From NCBI GenBank assembly GCA_944800085.1, contig CALYLO010000005.1, positions 124,001-188,000 on the forward strand: a stretch of DNA of 64,000 bases, written 5' to 3'. A program made the position numbers and the translations under genes. This document shows, one piece after another, positions 24,747-33,912 of this stretch. Under the pieces are notes generated by a model. The model ran no database searches. It was not told the origin of the DNA and saw nothing but the letters and a program-made list of their open reading frames with translations. Position 1 is the stretch's first letter. Each line of letters begins with the position of its first letter. Origin of the DNA: Paenibacillus melissococcoides (GTDB lineage: Bacteria; Bacillota; Bacilli; Paenibacillales; Paenibacillaceae).

Positions 24747-26312
24747 TCAGAGTGTTGAGAAAGTCTATGTTAATTACCCATTCACCGCGTTAATTTGGTA
24801 TAATGTTCTTATCATAATCCATGGAAAGCGCGGTGTTTGTATGCTTTACACGAATGATCCCAACCCACAACTGGACTATGAACTGGTTTGTCTTGAGCAT
24901 ATGGTTGCCCCTGATCACTTGCTTCGTCATATCGATAAACATATTGATTTTACCTTTATTTTGGACCTTGTGCGTCCTTACTACAGCGAGTCGAACGGCC
25001 GACCATCTGTGGATCCCATTGTGTTCTTTAAAATGCTGCTGATCGGCTACTTGTATAACATTCGCTCAGAGCGAGAACTGGAGCGAGTCGTCAACGATTC
25101 CCTGGCTTTTCGGTGGTTCTTACGGCTCGGGCTTTCCGGCAAAGCGCCTGACCATTCGATCTTTAGCTGGAACCGGAAAAATCGGTTTAAGGATACTACC
25201 ATCTTCCAAGATATCTTCGATAATATCGTTCAGCAGGCGATTCAGCACAACATGGTGGGAGGTCGGCTGCTCTTTACCGACTCCACGCATATCAAGGCAA
25301 ATGCCAATAACGGACGGTACGAGAAACGAGAAGTCACTTGTACGCCTTATGAATATCTCCAAGAGCTGGAGCAAGCCGTGAATGAGGATCGGGTCGCTTT
25401 TGGAAAAAAGCCACTGCCTCCCAAAGAGGAGGCCGAAACCAAGGAACAAAAAGTTAGCTTAACAGATCCGGAGAGCGGAAACCTGAATCGGGATGGAAAA
25501 CCGGAAGGGTTTCATTATTTAGATCACCGCACCGTAGATCATAAATACAACGTGATTACGGACTGCTACGTTACGCCTGGAAATGTGAATGATTCGGTTG
25601 TTTATGTAGATCGTCTACTACATCAAATAGAGAAGTTTGGCTGGGAAAAGTCGCTGGAGGCCGTTGCACTCGACTCTGGTTACATGACGGCCTATGTTTG
25701 TTACCGTACGAACAAATTAAACATCACGGCAGTTATTCCAGAGCGTTCGACCCGTGAACACGGTGTATTTCCCAAAGAGAAATTTCATTATGATGCAGAA
25801 AAGAATGTTTTTATCTGTCCAAACCAGCAAGAACTCACGTACCGCACCACAACACGAAAAGGATTCAGAGATTATAAATCCGATCCCAAACAATGCGCTG
25901 CCTGTACATTATTGAGCAAGTGTAACGAGAACAAAAATAAACAACGCACCATACAACGGCATATCTGGGAAGAACACAAAGAGAAAGTAGTTCAAAACTT
26001 CCAGAGTGAGAGCGGAAAAGCCGTTTATGCCCTACGCGCCCAAACCATTGAGCGAAGTTTCGCGGATGCCAAAGTGCTCCATGGACTTCGCTATTTCCGG
26101 TTTCGGGGAAGAGACAAGGTGCAGGAGCAAGTGCTAATGACAGCCACTGCACAGAACATAAAAAAGATAGCCACACATCTCGCCAGAAGGGCGGGGTAAA
26201 GCAAAGACCCCATCCCCCCTCCATTCTCTCTCATCAAACACCACTTTTTCCCAGCGAAATGATATTACATTGATATTACTTCGTAAAAAACAGGGGTTTT
26301 CCAACAGCCTGA
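24747..26312 (+). mobile_element. IS1182-family insertion sequence
   Basis: About 1566 bp. Imperfect terminal inverted repeats TCAGAGTGTTGAGAAAG and, on the other strand at the right, TCAGGCTGTTGGAAAAC. A 4-bp AAAG duplication flanks it (24743-24746 and 26313-26316). Joining the flanks restores the dispersed repeat, which supports the boundaries. Confidence 0.75.
24841..26199 (+). CDS. IS1182-family transposase
   Basis: 452 residues, complete. The N-terminal DUF772-like domain (HLLRHIDKHIDFTFI, FFKMLLIGYLYNIRSEREL) precedes a DDE core: Asp in LLFTDSTHIKAN, Asp in VALDSGYMTAY and Glu in RAQTIERSFADAKVLHGLRY. It mobilises the surrounding element. ATG at 24841; the upstream TTGGTATAATG block (24794-24804) may be its promoter. 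Confidence 0.92.
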   Translation: MLYTNDPNPQLDYELVCLEHMVAPDHLLRHIDKHIDFTFILDLVRPYYSESNGRPSVDPIVFFKMLLIGYLYNIRSERELERVVNDSLAFRWFLRLGLSGKAPDHSIFSWNRKNRFKDTTIFQDIFDNIVQQAIQHNMVGGRLLFTDSTHIKANANNGRYEKREVTCTPYEYLQELEQAVNEDRVAFGKKPLPPKEEAETKEQKVSLTDPESGNLNRDGKPEGFHYLDHRTVDHKYNVITDCYVTPGNVNDSVVYVDRLLHQIEKFGWEKSLEAVALDSGYMTAYVCYRTNKLNITAVIPERSTREHGVFPKEKFHYDAEKNVFICPNQQELTYRTTTRKGFRDYKSDPKQCAACTLLSKCNENKNKQRTIQRHIWEEHKEKVVQNFQSESGKAVYALRAQTIERSFADAKVLHGLRYFRFRGRDKVQEQVLMTATAQNIKKIATHLARRAG

Positions 26313-26379
26313 AAAGTGCAGGAATTTCAGGCTTTGCCATAGATAGAAAGCAAAAGTCGGCGAGAATAATGCACTTTTA

Positions 26380-27915
26380 CACTAGCATTGCACCAAACCT
26401 GACATGAAAATATATTTCTCATTAATGACTTTTTCTTCAATTTATTGATCGATTATATCTGGTAACTCATAAAAAAATCTCCTAATGTTGAAGGATAGGC
26501 ATGTTACCCAATCCCTCACCAAAAGGAGAAATAGACCATGGGTAATATACCAGATCAGACCGTCATTTGTAAATGCCTAAATTTGATTCAGCTCTCGGAC
26601 GACGAATTCCCAATCTTCAATTATCGACGAAAGTTTACACTCGTGAGAGCGATCAAACTACTCATTGATGCTCAATTGAATAAACGCACGGACCTCGAAG
26701 ATATCTGCAACGCGTTGCGTGCGAACGAACAGCTGCAGCAGGCGATCCACTTGAAATCCATTAGCGCTTCCCAACTCGTACGTACACTCAGAGCGTTGCC
26801 TTTACCGGTGTTGCAGCAGCTATGGATTCAAGTGACACAACGTTTGCAACAACTTTATCCGAAGCAGGGTATCCCCGGCATCGGGAAACTGAGCATTGTC
26901 GATTCAACGGTACTTACACTCCCTGATGTCGCTGGAAAATGGGCCTACTGCTCGAAACACAGCAACGGGGTAAAGATCCACACCAAACTTGCTGTTTGCG
27001 ACCCCGATACCGTCTATCCCGAAAACATTGTTTGTTCCACACGAGGCGTTGCTGACAGCGAAGTGGCTTTGGATCTGGTGATCGATAAAGATGCCATTCA
27101 TGTTTTGGATCGCGGGTACATCACATATGGTCACTATAAGCAGTGGCTGGATGATAATCTACGCTTCGTGGCACGCATTAAGAAAAGCAACAAGACGGCG
27201 ATCATCTGCGAGCACGAGATCGATGAAACGACGCCTGTGGTGCGTGATGCTGACGTGATCGTGAGCTACAAGGATGAAGAAGGCCATGTGATAGAAGCCC
27301 AGCTCCGGTTAGTGGAGTATACCGATGAGAAGAACCGCCAGTACCGTGTGCTTACGAATGTCTGGGATAAGTCCGCAGCCCAAATCTGCGAGACTTATCG
27401 GCGCCGCTGGATGATTGAATTATTCTTTAAATGGATGAAGCAACATATGAGCTTAGTCCATTTGTACAGTTTCCATCCAGAGGCAGTATGGAACCAGATT
27501 TTTTTAGCCTTCATCGCATATGGTTTAGTCATGTTGGTCCGGAAGGAGGCTGACACCACTCAAACGCTATGGTCATTTCTAAAGCTGCTTCGGGTCTATA
27601 TGAATAAAACGTGGGATCAATTTTTGATGGCACTGCACCGCAAACCAACCAAGCACTCGAAGGGCAGGCGGAAGAAACGAAAGGGTGGTCGACCACGAAA
27701 ACACCCAAAGCAATGTAAGACCGTTAAAGTGGTGATTAAATAGGTAATAATGGCATATTAACATTTGATGGTAACATGTTCCTATGGTTTAGGAGGAGAT
27801 CGACTTTTGGCTTTGCTAGGAAAAAAGAAACTGTAAATATATATAAATAATGATTATTAGTTCCGTATCTGGAGTTTAAAGTCTTCTTCATGTCAGGTTC
27901 TATGCAACGCTAGTG
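26380..27915 (+). mobile_element. IS4-family insertion sequence
   Basis: About 1536 bp. The left end (26380-26410) and the reverse complement of the right end share CACTAGC-TTGCA and AACCTGACATGAA. The string GCACTTTTA(C) is repeated directly outside both ends (26371 and 27916), a 9-10 bp duplication as expected for IS4. Excision restores the dispersed repeat. Confidence 0.78.
26538..27743 (+). CDS. IS4-family transposase
   Basis: 401 residues, complete. DDE residues: Asp in LSIVDSTVLTLP, Asp in HVLDRGYITYGHY, and the Y(2)R(3)E(6)K signature in YRRRWMIELFFKWMKQ. A strongly basic C-terminus (KGRRKKRKGGRPRKH) contacts DNA. ATG follows AAAAGGAGAAATAGACC. The element's noncoding right end (27744-27915) carries nothing else. 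Confidence 0.92.
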   Translation: MGNIPDQTVICKCLNLIQLSDDEFPIFNYRRKFTLVRAIKLLIDAQLNKRTDLEDICNALRANEQLQQAIHLKSISASQLVRTLRALPLPVLQQLWIQVTQRLQQLYPKQGIPGIGKLSIVDSTVLTLPDVAGKWAYCSKHSNGVKIHTKLAVCDPDTVYPENIVCSTRGVADSEVALDLVIDKDAIHVLDRGYITYGHYKQWLDDNLRFVARIKKSNKTAIICEHEIDETTPVVRDADVIVSYKDEEGHVIEAQLRLVEYTDEKNRQYRVLTNVWDKSAAQICETYRRRWMIELFFKWMKQHMSLVHLYSFHPEAVWNQIFLAFIAYGLVMLVRKEADTTQTLWSFLKLLRVYMNKTWDQFLMALHRKPTKHSKGRRKKRKGGRPRKHPKQCKTVKVVIK

Positions 27916-28161
27916 GCACTTTTACAGGAATTTAATCAAATACGGCCACAAAGAGCGTAAATTCCTGCACTCACGCAGGATTTCATTTCACCAGCTCCGT
28001 CACACAGCCTCGTCTCAACCTGCCCATATTCCGCCGCTTTCCTTCCGCCGTCTTCCTGCCTCTATATTATCTGTACATCCCGCCTTGTCCCGTATCCTTG
28101 CGCACTGCCTATAATGGGACAGCCTCAATGATACGACAAAGCTCCCTCTCACGCTTTCTGT

Positions 28162-28239
28162 CATGCTTAGCGGTATGCGCTTCGTCCGGTTCCCGGTACC
28201 CATGCTAAGCGGGTCGCGCCTCGTCCGGTTCCCGGTACG
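28162..28239. repeat. 39-bp tandem duplication
   Basis: Two adjacent 39-bp units (28162-28200 and 28201-28239) share CATGCT-AGCGG and CGTCCGGTTCCCGGTAC. The second unit covers the stop codon region of the peptidase pseudogene. The interval 27992-28161 shows nothing recognisable. Confidence 0.6.
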
Positions 28240-28643
28240 CTCTTAACGATTCATCGATAATGGCCTGGATAAAGGCATCATCGATCTCCGGAAGCAATGA
28301 CACCGCATATGCCCAGGCATTCTCTTCGATCCGGAGCGCGATCCGCCGGATATCCGCCGGGGTGCCGCCCATATCCATCGCCGCGGACAGCCTCTCCAGT
28401 TCGGCGTCCGCGGCATGGCCGAGCTCATGGGCCACGACGACGGCAAAATAATTCTCGGCCCGGTCAGGCGAGCCGAATAGCTGGACGCACTGCGCCGCGA
28501 TGACTTCAGAGTACAGCGTAATCGTGCCGGAATTCAGGCTTTACTTGCCGCCGACAAGACGATGTCCCGGGAACCGCCGCTCAATCGAGATCGTCACCGG
28601 CAGGCCGGAACGTTCTAAGCAGCCGCCCCGCGATCTGCTCCAT
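28205..28643 (-). pseudogene. Zinc metallopeptidase (HELGH), disrupted
   Basis: An ATG at 28643 behind AAAGGAGAG opens MEQIAGRLLRTF. The frame is broken near 28606, a TAA interrupts it near 28543 (after FPGHRLVGGK), and the rest (SGTITLYSEVIAAQCVQLFG, VVVAHELGHAADAEL) continues to a stop at 28205. HELGH with a downstream acidic helix marks an ImmA/IrrE-like or minimal gluzincin metallopeptidase of about 145 residues. Two independent lesions argue for real decay. Confidence 0.65.
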
Positions 28644-28747
28644 TCTCTCCTTTTCCAATGCTCTTCCCCGTCTCCTTTTTCCGCAAGCTGCACCCAATTA
28701 TAAGTCAACGGCCGTCAAAATCAAGCCGCCATGAGAACCAGGGCGAA

Positions 28748-29437
28748 TCACAAAAATAAGTAGAGCGGAATGAACAGCACCGATGTAATGAGGCCGGCCA
28801 GCCCCATCGCCAAGCCGCTGAACGTGCCCTGCATCTCCGATTCGGCCAGGCTGCGGGAGGTGCCGAAGCCATGCGCGGCCGTTCCCATCGCCAAGCCAAG
28901 CGAGACATTGTCCTTGATTCCGGTCCGCCGGAGGAACAGCATCCCGAACATGCTCCCGATGACGCCCGTGAAGACGGTGAAGACCGCTGACAGCTCCGGC
29001 ATGCCGCCGAGCGTGCGCGAGATCTCCACGGCGATCGGAGAGCTTACCGACTTCGGAAGCATGCTGAGCACGACGTCGCGCGCCCCATCGAGACTGACCA
29101 TCAGCGCCGCCACGCTGACGACGCCGACAAGGGAGCCGCATGTAATCGAGAGAACAATCGCCTTGAACTGCCGCTTCACGATATGCCGGTGCTTATAGAT
29201 CGGAACCCCGAGCGCGACGGTGGCCGGCCCGAGAAGAAGCGACAGCATATCGGCGCCCACCTGATAGTCGGTCAGCGGAATGCCGCCGATCCAGAGGAAT
29301 CCGATTAGGACGACGGAACAGAACAGAATCGGATGCACCCAGGATACCCGCGAATGGACCAGCCGGGCCAGCGCATAGACGACGATGGTGGCAGCGATGC
29401 CGAACAACGGTTGATGCGACCAGATCACATCGGTCAT
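28748..29437 (-). CDS. CidB/LrgB-family antiholin-like membrane protein
   Basis: 229 residues with about seven membrane helices. Family motifs: LLGPATVALGVPIYKH, LPKSVSSPIAVEIS and GTAAHGFGTSRSLAE. CidB/LrgB proteins work with CidA/LrgA small membrane proteins in control of autolysis and in export of pyruvate or related metabolites. The ATG overlaps the CidA stop by ATGA, so the two are translationally coupled. Confidence 0.9.
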   Translation of the reverse strand: MTDVIWSHQPLFGIAATIVVYALARLVHSRVSWVHPILFCSVVLIGFLWIGGIPLTDYQVGADMLSLLLGPATVALGVPIYKHRHIVKRQFKAIVLSITCGSLVGVVSVAALMVSLDGARDVVLSMLPKSVSSPIAVEISRTLGGMPELSAVFTVFTGVIGSMFGMLFLRRTGIKDNVSLGLAMGTAAHGFGTSRSLAESEMQGTFSGLAMGLAGLITSVLFIPLYLFL

Positions 29438-29808
29438 GCCGTCTCCCCCTTCCCGTTCACTCGGACTTCCTTGCGGGCGGGCTTCTGCAGCTTCGCGGCG
29501 GTGAAGCCGGTCACCCACAGGACGAGCAGCGTGCTGCCGACAATGCCTGCCGCAATGCTCCATCCATGCGATTCCAGCACCGGAAGGAAAGCGATGACGC
29601 CCACGACATAAGGAATGAAAAACAAGAGCATATGGTCAAGCAGGAACTGGGCCGACTGCTCCACCCATTCGAGCTTCACCCAGCCGAAGCCGAGCGAGAT
29701 CAGAAATAAGATGAGACCAATGACGTTCCCCGGAAGCGGCAGATGAAGCAGCGCATGCAATCCGGTCCCCACAAGATGAAAACCAAGCAAAATCGCAAAT
29801 CCAAGCAT
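29434..29808 (-). CDS. CidA/LrgA-family holin-like protein
   Basis: 124 residues, four membrane helices. Diagnostic segments are LPLPGNVIGLILFLISLGFG and the helix LLFFIPYVVGVIAFLPVLES. The C-terminus is basic. First gene of the cidAB-like pair, with the LrgB-like partner downstream. The gap 29809-29930 contains its promoter region; I could not pick hexamers with confidence. Confidence 0.9.
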   Translation of the reverse strand: MLGFAILLGFHLVGTGLHALLHLPLPGNVIGLILFLISLGFGWVKLEWVEQSAQFLLDHMLLFFIPYVVGVIAFLPVLESHGWSIAAGIVGSTLLVLWVTGFTAAKLQKPARKEVRVNGKGETA

Positions 29809-29931
29809 ACAAAACCACCCTTATAAAGTTTACCGATGATATTCTTTTCCTTACCATTGTAGCAAAGCGGGCCGGTGCCGCCCAGGGCCGGATGCAGGCG
29901 GAAAGCGGCTTTGTAAGCGGTTTTCTCCATT

Positions 29932-29958
29932 AAAAAAGACCGGGAGGCGCTCCCAGTC
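29932..29958 (-). terminator. Terminator of mprF
   Basis: On the minus strand GACTGGGAG / CTCCCGGTC (one U-G pair) with a 3-nt loop and six U, 26 bp past the stop. Confidence 0.8.
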
Positions 29959-29983
29959 CTTTTGAGTGATTTTCATAAAGGTT

Positions 29984-32563
29984 TCATGTCCTGCCGCGGG
30001 ACGGTCCCTTGCGCACCTGGCTCAGCGATCGCGTGATGCGCCATATCGTCCAGTTCATCTGCCGCTGCTTGAGGAAAGCGATATATTGCGGCTCCCAGAC
30101 GACCGGCCCGAACGCTTCCCACAAGGCGCGCTGCTGCAACAGCGGGTACAGATCGCGAACGCGGCGGAATATCGCGGTCGCGGCCCGCTCGGACCAGAGG
30201 CGCGGGGCCCGGTTCGTCTCCACATGGGAGAGCGGAACGAGGCCGGATACGAGCCGGGTGCAGTGATGGCGCTGCCCCTGCCGCAGCAGCAGCTCGCGGA
30301 GTTGGCCGAGCGGCTCCTCATGCTCGGGCCGCGCCACGCTGAATCGGGTACGGATATCCTCCACGATGATCGCCTTCCCGGCCGGATGAATGCGGTAGAC
30401 CGCGTATCCGATGCAGCGATCCGGTTCGCCATGCAGCAGCAGCAGCCGCAAATCCGGATCCTCGGTCGACAGCAGGCGCCGGAGCGAGGCCAGATAACCC
30501 TGGGGCACCGCCTCGTACTGATGCTGGACGACATGCGTCAGCTCCCGGAGGCGCTGCGCATCAAGCGGCAGCGGCAGCAACTCATGCGGGGCATTGGGCA
30601 GGCTGATGCGGCGGTCAGGAATCTCGAGGCGCGCGCTCTCCCCCATCTTGAAAAAATCATTGCCGAAATCATGCAGCATCGGCATCTCTTCCACGCCGGC
30701 CTGCAGGAACACGATATCCAGGCCGTAGCGATCCGCCTGCTCGTACAGCTCGGCGAGCGAGAGCTGCATCGCTTCCGGATGGCGCCGCGACGGCGGGCAT
30801 CCGAACAGAATCGCTCGCCGGTTCCGGATCAGGAACGGAAGCGGAAGCTTGCCGGTGCTGGCATTGAATACCCGCTTGCCGGGCAAGCGGCGGTACAGCC
30901 AGCCGTTCGGCCCCTGGAGGAGCGCATCATCCTCCGGAATCCAGGCTCGCCCGAGCGGCTCCCGCAGATGGCGCTCGAAGGCGAAATAAGCGATCGAATA
31001 CAGGAGCAGCGCGGTCGCCAGCCCCGTCAGCAGCGTCGTCGTAAATTGAGCGTAGCTCAATGTCACGCTTGCATACGCCGGCTCGAGATGAATCTCGCCG
31101 AGCAGATAGCCCATAAGCGCGTAACTGAGCAGGAACAGGGTCATCAAGATGCCGGTGACGAGGATCGTCGCCTTCGTGAGCGGGTAGCGGTACCGGTTGA
31201 ACTGCGAACGCAGCAGCACGAGGACAAGAATCATCCCGGCCAGCCACAGCGTATGGCGAATCGTCGTTCCGAGCAGGAATGTCAAGACCGTACATAGGCC
31301 GAGCGACAGCAGTGTCACGATATAGGCGCGGATCGTCCGTTCGAACAGCCCCTTGAGCATAAGCATCATCAAAATGCTCGCCCCCAGCACGATTCCGTTC
31401 ACCAGGGGATAGAAATCGCCGTGATCGCCGTAGATCAGCGGCAGCAGGAACGCGCTCCGCTCCCATTCCGGCACGGTGAGCGTGTAGAGAGCCAGAAAAA
31501 ACGAGGTCATGAACATCAGAATGACGACCGACCAGGAGGAAAGCGAATTCCACAGCGAGCGCTGGATGAACCAGAAGATGCTTCCGGTCTCTATGTAGGA
31601 ACCGATCGTCGGATGATCCTCGAACCGCTTCACCGCCACGCCGCCGAATTCGAAGGCGGCGAAGATAAGCCCCAAGGCAAAAGGAATGAAATAATAGACA
31701 ATCCGGTACAGCAGCAAGGCCGTAAAGACGGTGCTGTCACCTACCCCAATCGCCTGCAGCCCGATGAGATACGTAATATCGAAGGTCCCGAAGCCGCCGG
31801 GAACCATGCTGATCAGCCCGGCGATCGCGCTGACGGTGAACACGCCGATCACCTCGTGATACGTGACGTCGCTGCCCAGCAGATATAAGATCAGGTAGGC
31901 GACCGATCCCGCCGCCAGCCATTCGGCGAACGAGACGATCGTATAGTACAATGTAATCTTGGCATTGGCATGCCGCCGGCCCTTCCATTGCGAGAACAGG
32001 ATATACGCCGGGAAGAACAGCGCCACCCCGATCAGCGTGATCCAGAGCCACCCTTTGACGGCGAGCAGACTGTATGCGGGAAAAGCGCCAAACATCACGA
32101 GAATGCCAAGAATCGACAACCCGCTAATCATCGATGGAGCCATCCAGGCGATCGCCAGCAGCAGGCGCCCCACTTCACCTACCGACTCGCGGTAAAGAAT
32201 CGTCCGCACGCCGACCCCGGCTATGCCGCCGAAGCCGAAGATGCCGTTGAACGTGTTGGCGATCCAGGAGACGCGGAATACCTTCCCCCAGCGGAACGGC
32301 ACCCGGATGGAGCGCAGCAGCAGCACATCATAGAAAAACATGCAGGATACGGCCAGGCCGCCGGCAACAATTAATCCCGTAAAATAATCCCCGGACAACA
32401 AACGGATCGCATGCAGCGATTTTTTGATTGAGAAATGAGCCAATTCCTTCTGGCCCTGGAAGATGACAAACACAATAACGGCGATCGGGAACACAATTTT
32501 TAGGATATGCATCAGCCTTTTGTTCCGCAGCAAGGCTTGCGCGCGCAGCTTGATCGAATTCAT
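29984..32563 (-). CDS. mprF: Bifunctional lysylphosphatidylglycerol synthase/flippase
   Basis: 859 residues, full length for the family. About 14 membrane helices (residues 1-540, including GFGGIAGVGVRTILYRESVG and SMVPGGFGTFDITYLIGLQA) form the flippase. The C-terminal DUF2156 domain (about 550-850) transfers Lys or Ala from tRNA to phosphatidylglycerol. The modification reduces negative surface charge and protects against cationic peptides and daptomycin. ATG behind GGGAGGAGGAACACG. A dif-like site lies 23 bp upstream of the start codon, in the gap to the recombinase gene. Confidence 0.95.
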   Translation of the reverse strand: MNSIKLRAQALLRNKRLMHILKIVFPIAVIVFVIFQGQKELAHFSIKKSLHAIRLLSGDYFTGLIVAGGLAVSCMFFYDVLLLRSIRVPFRWGKVFRVSWIANTFNGIFGFGGIAGVGVRTILYRESVGEVGRLLLAIAWMAPSMISGLSILGILVMFGAFPAYSLLAVKGWLWITLIGVALFFPAYILFSQWKGRRHANAKITLYYTIVSFAEWLAAGSVAYLILYLLGSDVTYHEVIGVFTVSAIAGLISMVPGGFGTFDITYLIGLQAIGVGDSTVFTALLLYRIVYYFIPFALGLIFAAFEFGGVAVKRFEDHPTIGSYIETGSIFWFIQRSLWNSLSSWSVVILMFMTSFFLALYTLTVPEWERSAFLLPLIYGDHGDFYPLVNGIVLGASILMMLMLKGLFERTIRAYIVTLLSLGLCTVLTFLLGTTIRHTLWLAGMILVLVLLRSQFNRYRYPLTKATILVTGILMTLFLLSYALMGYLLGEIHLEPAYASVTLSYAQFTTTLLTGLATALLLYSIAYFAFERHLREPLGRAWIPEDDALLQGPNGWLYRRLPGKRVFNASTGKLPLPFLIRNRRAILFGCPPSRRHPEAMQLSLAELYEQADRYGLDIVFLQAGVEEMPMLHDFGNDFFKMGESARLEIPDRRISLPNAPHELLPLPLDAQRLRELTHVVQHQYEAVPQGYLASLRRLLSTEDPDLRLLLLHGEPDRCIGYAVYRIHPAGKAIIVEDIRTRFSVARPEHEEPLGQLRELLLRQGQRHHCTRLVSGLVPLSHVETNRAPRLWSERAATAIFRRVRDLYPLLQQRALWEAFGPVVWEPQYIAFLKQRQMNWTIWRITRSLSQVRKGPSRGRT

Positions 32564-32585
32564 CGTGTTCCTCCTCCCGGATTAT

Positions 32586-32613
32586 AGTTTACATAATATA
32601 TATTATGTTATTA
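32586..32613 (-). other. dif-like Xer recombination site 3
   Basis: On the minus strand: arm TAATAACATAA, centre TATATA, arm TTATGTAAACT; the last arm and the centre equal B. subtilis dif as I remember it. It sits in the 82-bp gap between the complete tyrosine recombinase gene and mprF. An operator role for mprF is the alternative, but the same site elsewhere lies between 3' ends. Confidence 0.68.
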
Positions 32614-32645
32614 GATAAGTGTGAGGCCGATCCGGTGCGGAGTAT

Positions 32646-33629
32646 TCATCGCTCTGTTCCTTTTCCGTTATTTCCATCATGCTCGATTTGCGCTCCCTTC
32701 ATTCTTATATAAGGAAGCAAACGCTCGACCGCTTCCTGCTTCTGCTTGTCGGAGACATGCGTGTAGACCGTCGTCGTCTGAATCGAGGCATGTCCAAGCA
32801 TATCCTGCACGGTGCGGATATCCGCGCCGCTTCGAAGCAGCAGGGTCGCGAACGAGTGGCGCAGCTTGTGGCAGGAATAGGAGCGCCCGCGCCCCGGTGT
32901 TATGACGCCCTCTTCCGCAGCCAATCCTTCGAACGCCTGCTCCGCGATATATTGAATGTTGCGGATGGACAACCGGCGTCCCTTTTGTGAGATGAACAGC
33001 GCTTCCTCGCCCGCTCGCCACGGCGTCAACCGCTCGTCCAGGGCGAGCTGGAGCTGCTCCGCTACCGCAGCCGGAAGCGGAACGGTCCGCCATTTGCGCC
33101 CTTTCCCGAGCACCTCCAGCGTCTGCCGCTCCGGATGATAATCGCCCACATTGAGCCGGTGCACCTCCCCTACCCGCAGGCCGGCATAGGCCATCAGCAT
33201 CAAAATGGCGAGATTCCGATTATAATATTTTCCCTTCGCATGCGTCAGCACCGTCTGGAGCTGCTCCGGCTCCAAATAGACGGGGGCCCGGTTCATCTCC
33301 GTCTTCGATTTCTTCACGCCGAGCGCGGGATTGACGGTTGTCCATTCCAGCTCATTCAGCGCCCGGTAGAAGCTGGTGAGCGCGCAATGCTTGCGGTTCC
33401 GGGTCGCATCGCTGACGCCGGAAGCCTTGACCTGCGCGAAAAAGGCCAGCACCTGCATCTTCGTCACTTCCTCGACGGGCTTGCCGTTCAGCGTGCGCAG
33501 GAATTGCCTCACGTCACCTATGTAATTGCGCTGCGTGTATTCGGTATACCCCGCATTGGCCATCCACAAACGGAATCCTTCCAGGGGCTCTTCATACAGC
33601 GCGGTTAGTTCATGACGGGTCAGATTCAT
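32646..33629 (-). CDS. Xer-type tyrosine site-specific recombinase
   Basis: 327 residues. The SAM-like core-binding N-terminus (FRLWMANAGYTEYTQRNYIGD) spans 15-105. The catalytic domain is complete: Arg in AYAGLRVGEVHRL, Lys in LGKGRKWRTVPL, HKLRHSF (His-x-x-Arg), LGHASIQTTTVY with the third His, and the nucleophile Tyr in VYTHV. It cuts and rejoins paired 28-bp sites. It is close to XerC/XerD in size, but longer than CodV or RipX (about 300), so it is probably an additional Xer-like enzyme. One dif-like site lies 33 bp beyond its stop and a symmetric site 45 bp before its start. Confidence 0.9.
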   Translation of the reverse strand: MNLTRHELTALYEEPLEGFRLWMANAGYTEYTQRNYIGDVRQFLRTLNGKPVEEVTKMQVLAFFAQVKASGVSDATRNRKHCALTSFYRALNELEWTTVNPALGVKKSKTEMNRAPVYLEPEQLQTVLTHAKGKYYNRNLAILMLMAYAGLRVGEVHRLNVGDYHPERQTLEVLGKGRKWRTVPLPAAVAEQLQLALDERLTPWRAGEEALFISQKGRRLSIRNIQYIAEQAFEGLAAEEGVITPGRGRSYSCHKLRHSFATLLLRSGADIRTVQDMLGHASIQTTTVYTHVSDKQKQEAVERLLPYIRMKGAQIEHDGNNGKGTER

Positions 33630-33673
33630 TGCTGATCCCTACTCCTTTATCGTCATTCCGCAGCGTCCAAATA

Positions 33674-33701
33674 ACTGCGTATAATGATTATTATACGCAG
33701 T
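33674..33701. other. Perfectly symmetric 28-bp Xer-like site
   Basis: ACTGCGTATAA, centre TGATTA, then TTATACGCAGT: two 11-bp arms in exact inversion with a 6-bp centre, the architecture of a Xer core site. The arm agrees with the B. subtilis XerC arm ACTTCCTAGAA at 8 of 11 positions. It lies 45 bp before the recombinase start codon, so it may be a recombination site, an autoregulatory operator, or both. The rest of 33630-33912 is AT-rich with no gene. Confidence 0.55.
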
Positions 33702-33912
33702 TTCTGTTCAGAAGCGCAAACTTCGGCTGGCAAAGACAAAGGATTATGAACTTCCGGGCTCTTTTTTTCCTTTTTACGATCAACCTTTACTTTTTTTTCA
33801 ATAAATCAACAATTGAACAAATAGGAATGCTGATGCGCATGCGATTGTTATCTTTTTCTAATTATTGTGACACACTAACGATATAACCCCGGTTACACAC
33901 AAGGAGGTCACA

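Larger units (their letters stand above)
24611..27991 (+). repeat. Dispersed noncoding repeat, copy 2, split by two IS elements
   Basis: Removing the IS1182 element (24747-26312) and the IS4 element (26380-27915), each with one of its target duplications, leaves about 270 bp that align end to end with copy 1 at 3745-4005 in the opposite orientation. The outer end is a hairpin (GGGG-TGTC-CATCA / TGATG-GACA-CCCC, 24611-24656). Repeated short blocks (GCAAAA, GCAGGAATTT) occur inside. There is no coding frame. Confidence 0.7.

Noticed and set aside
29966..31297. 443-codon plus-strand ORF opposite mprF
   Set aside because: Antisense of the unmistakable MprF synthase domain, with no ribosome binding site.
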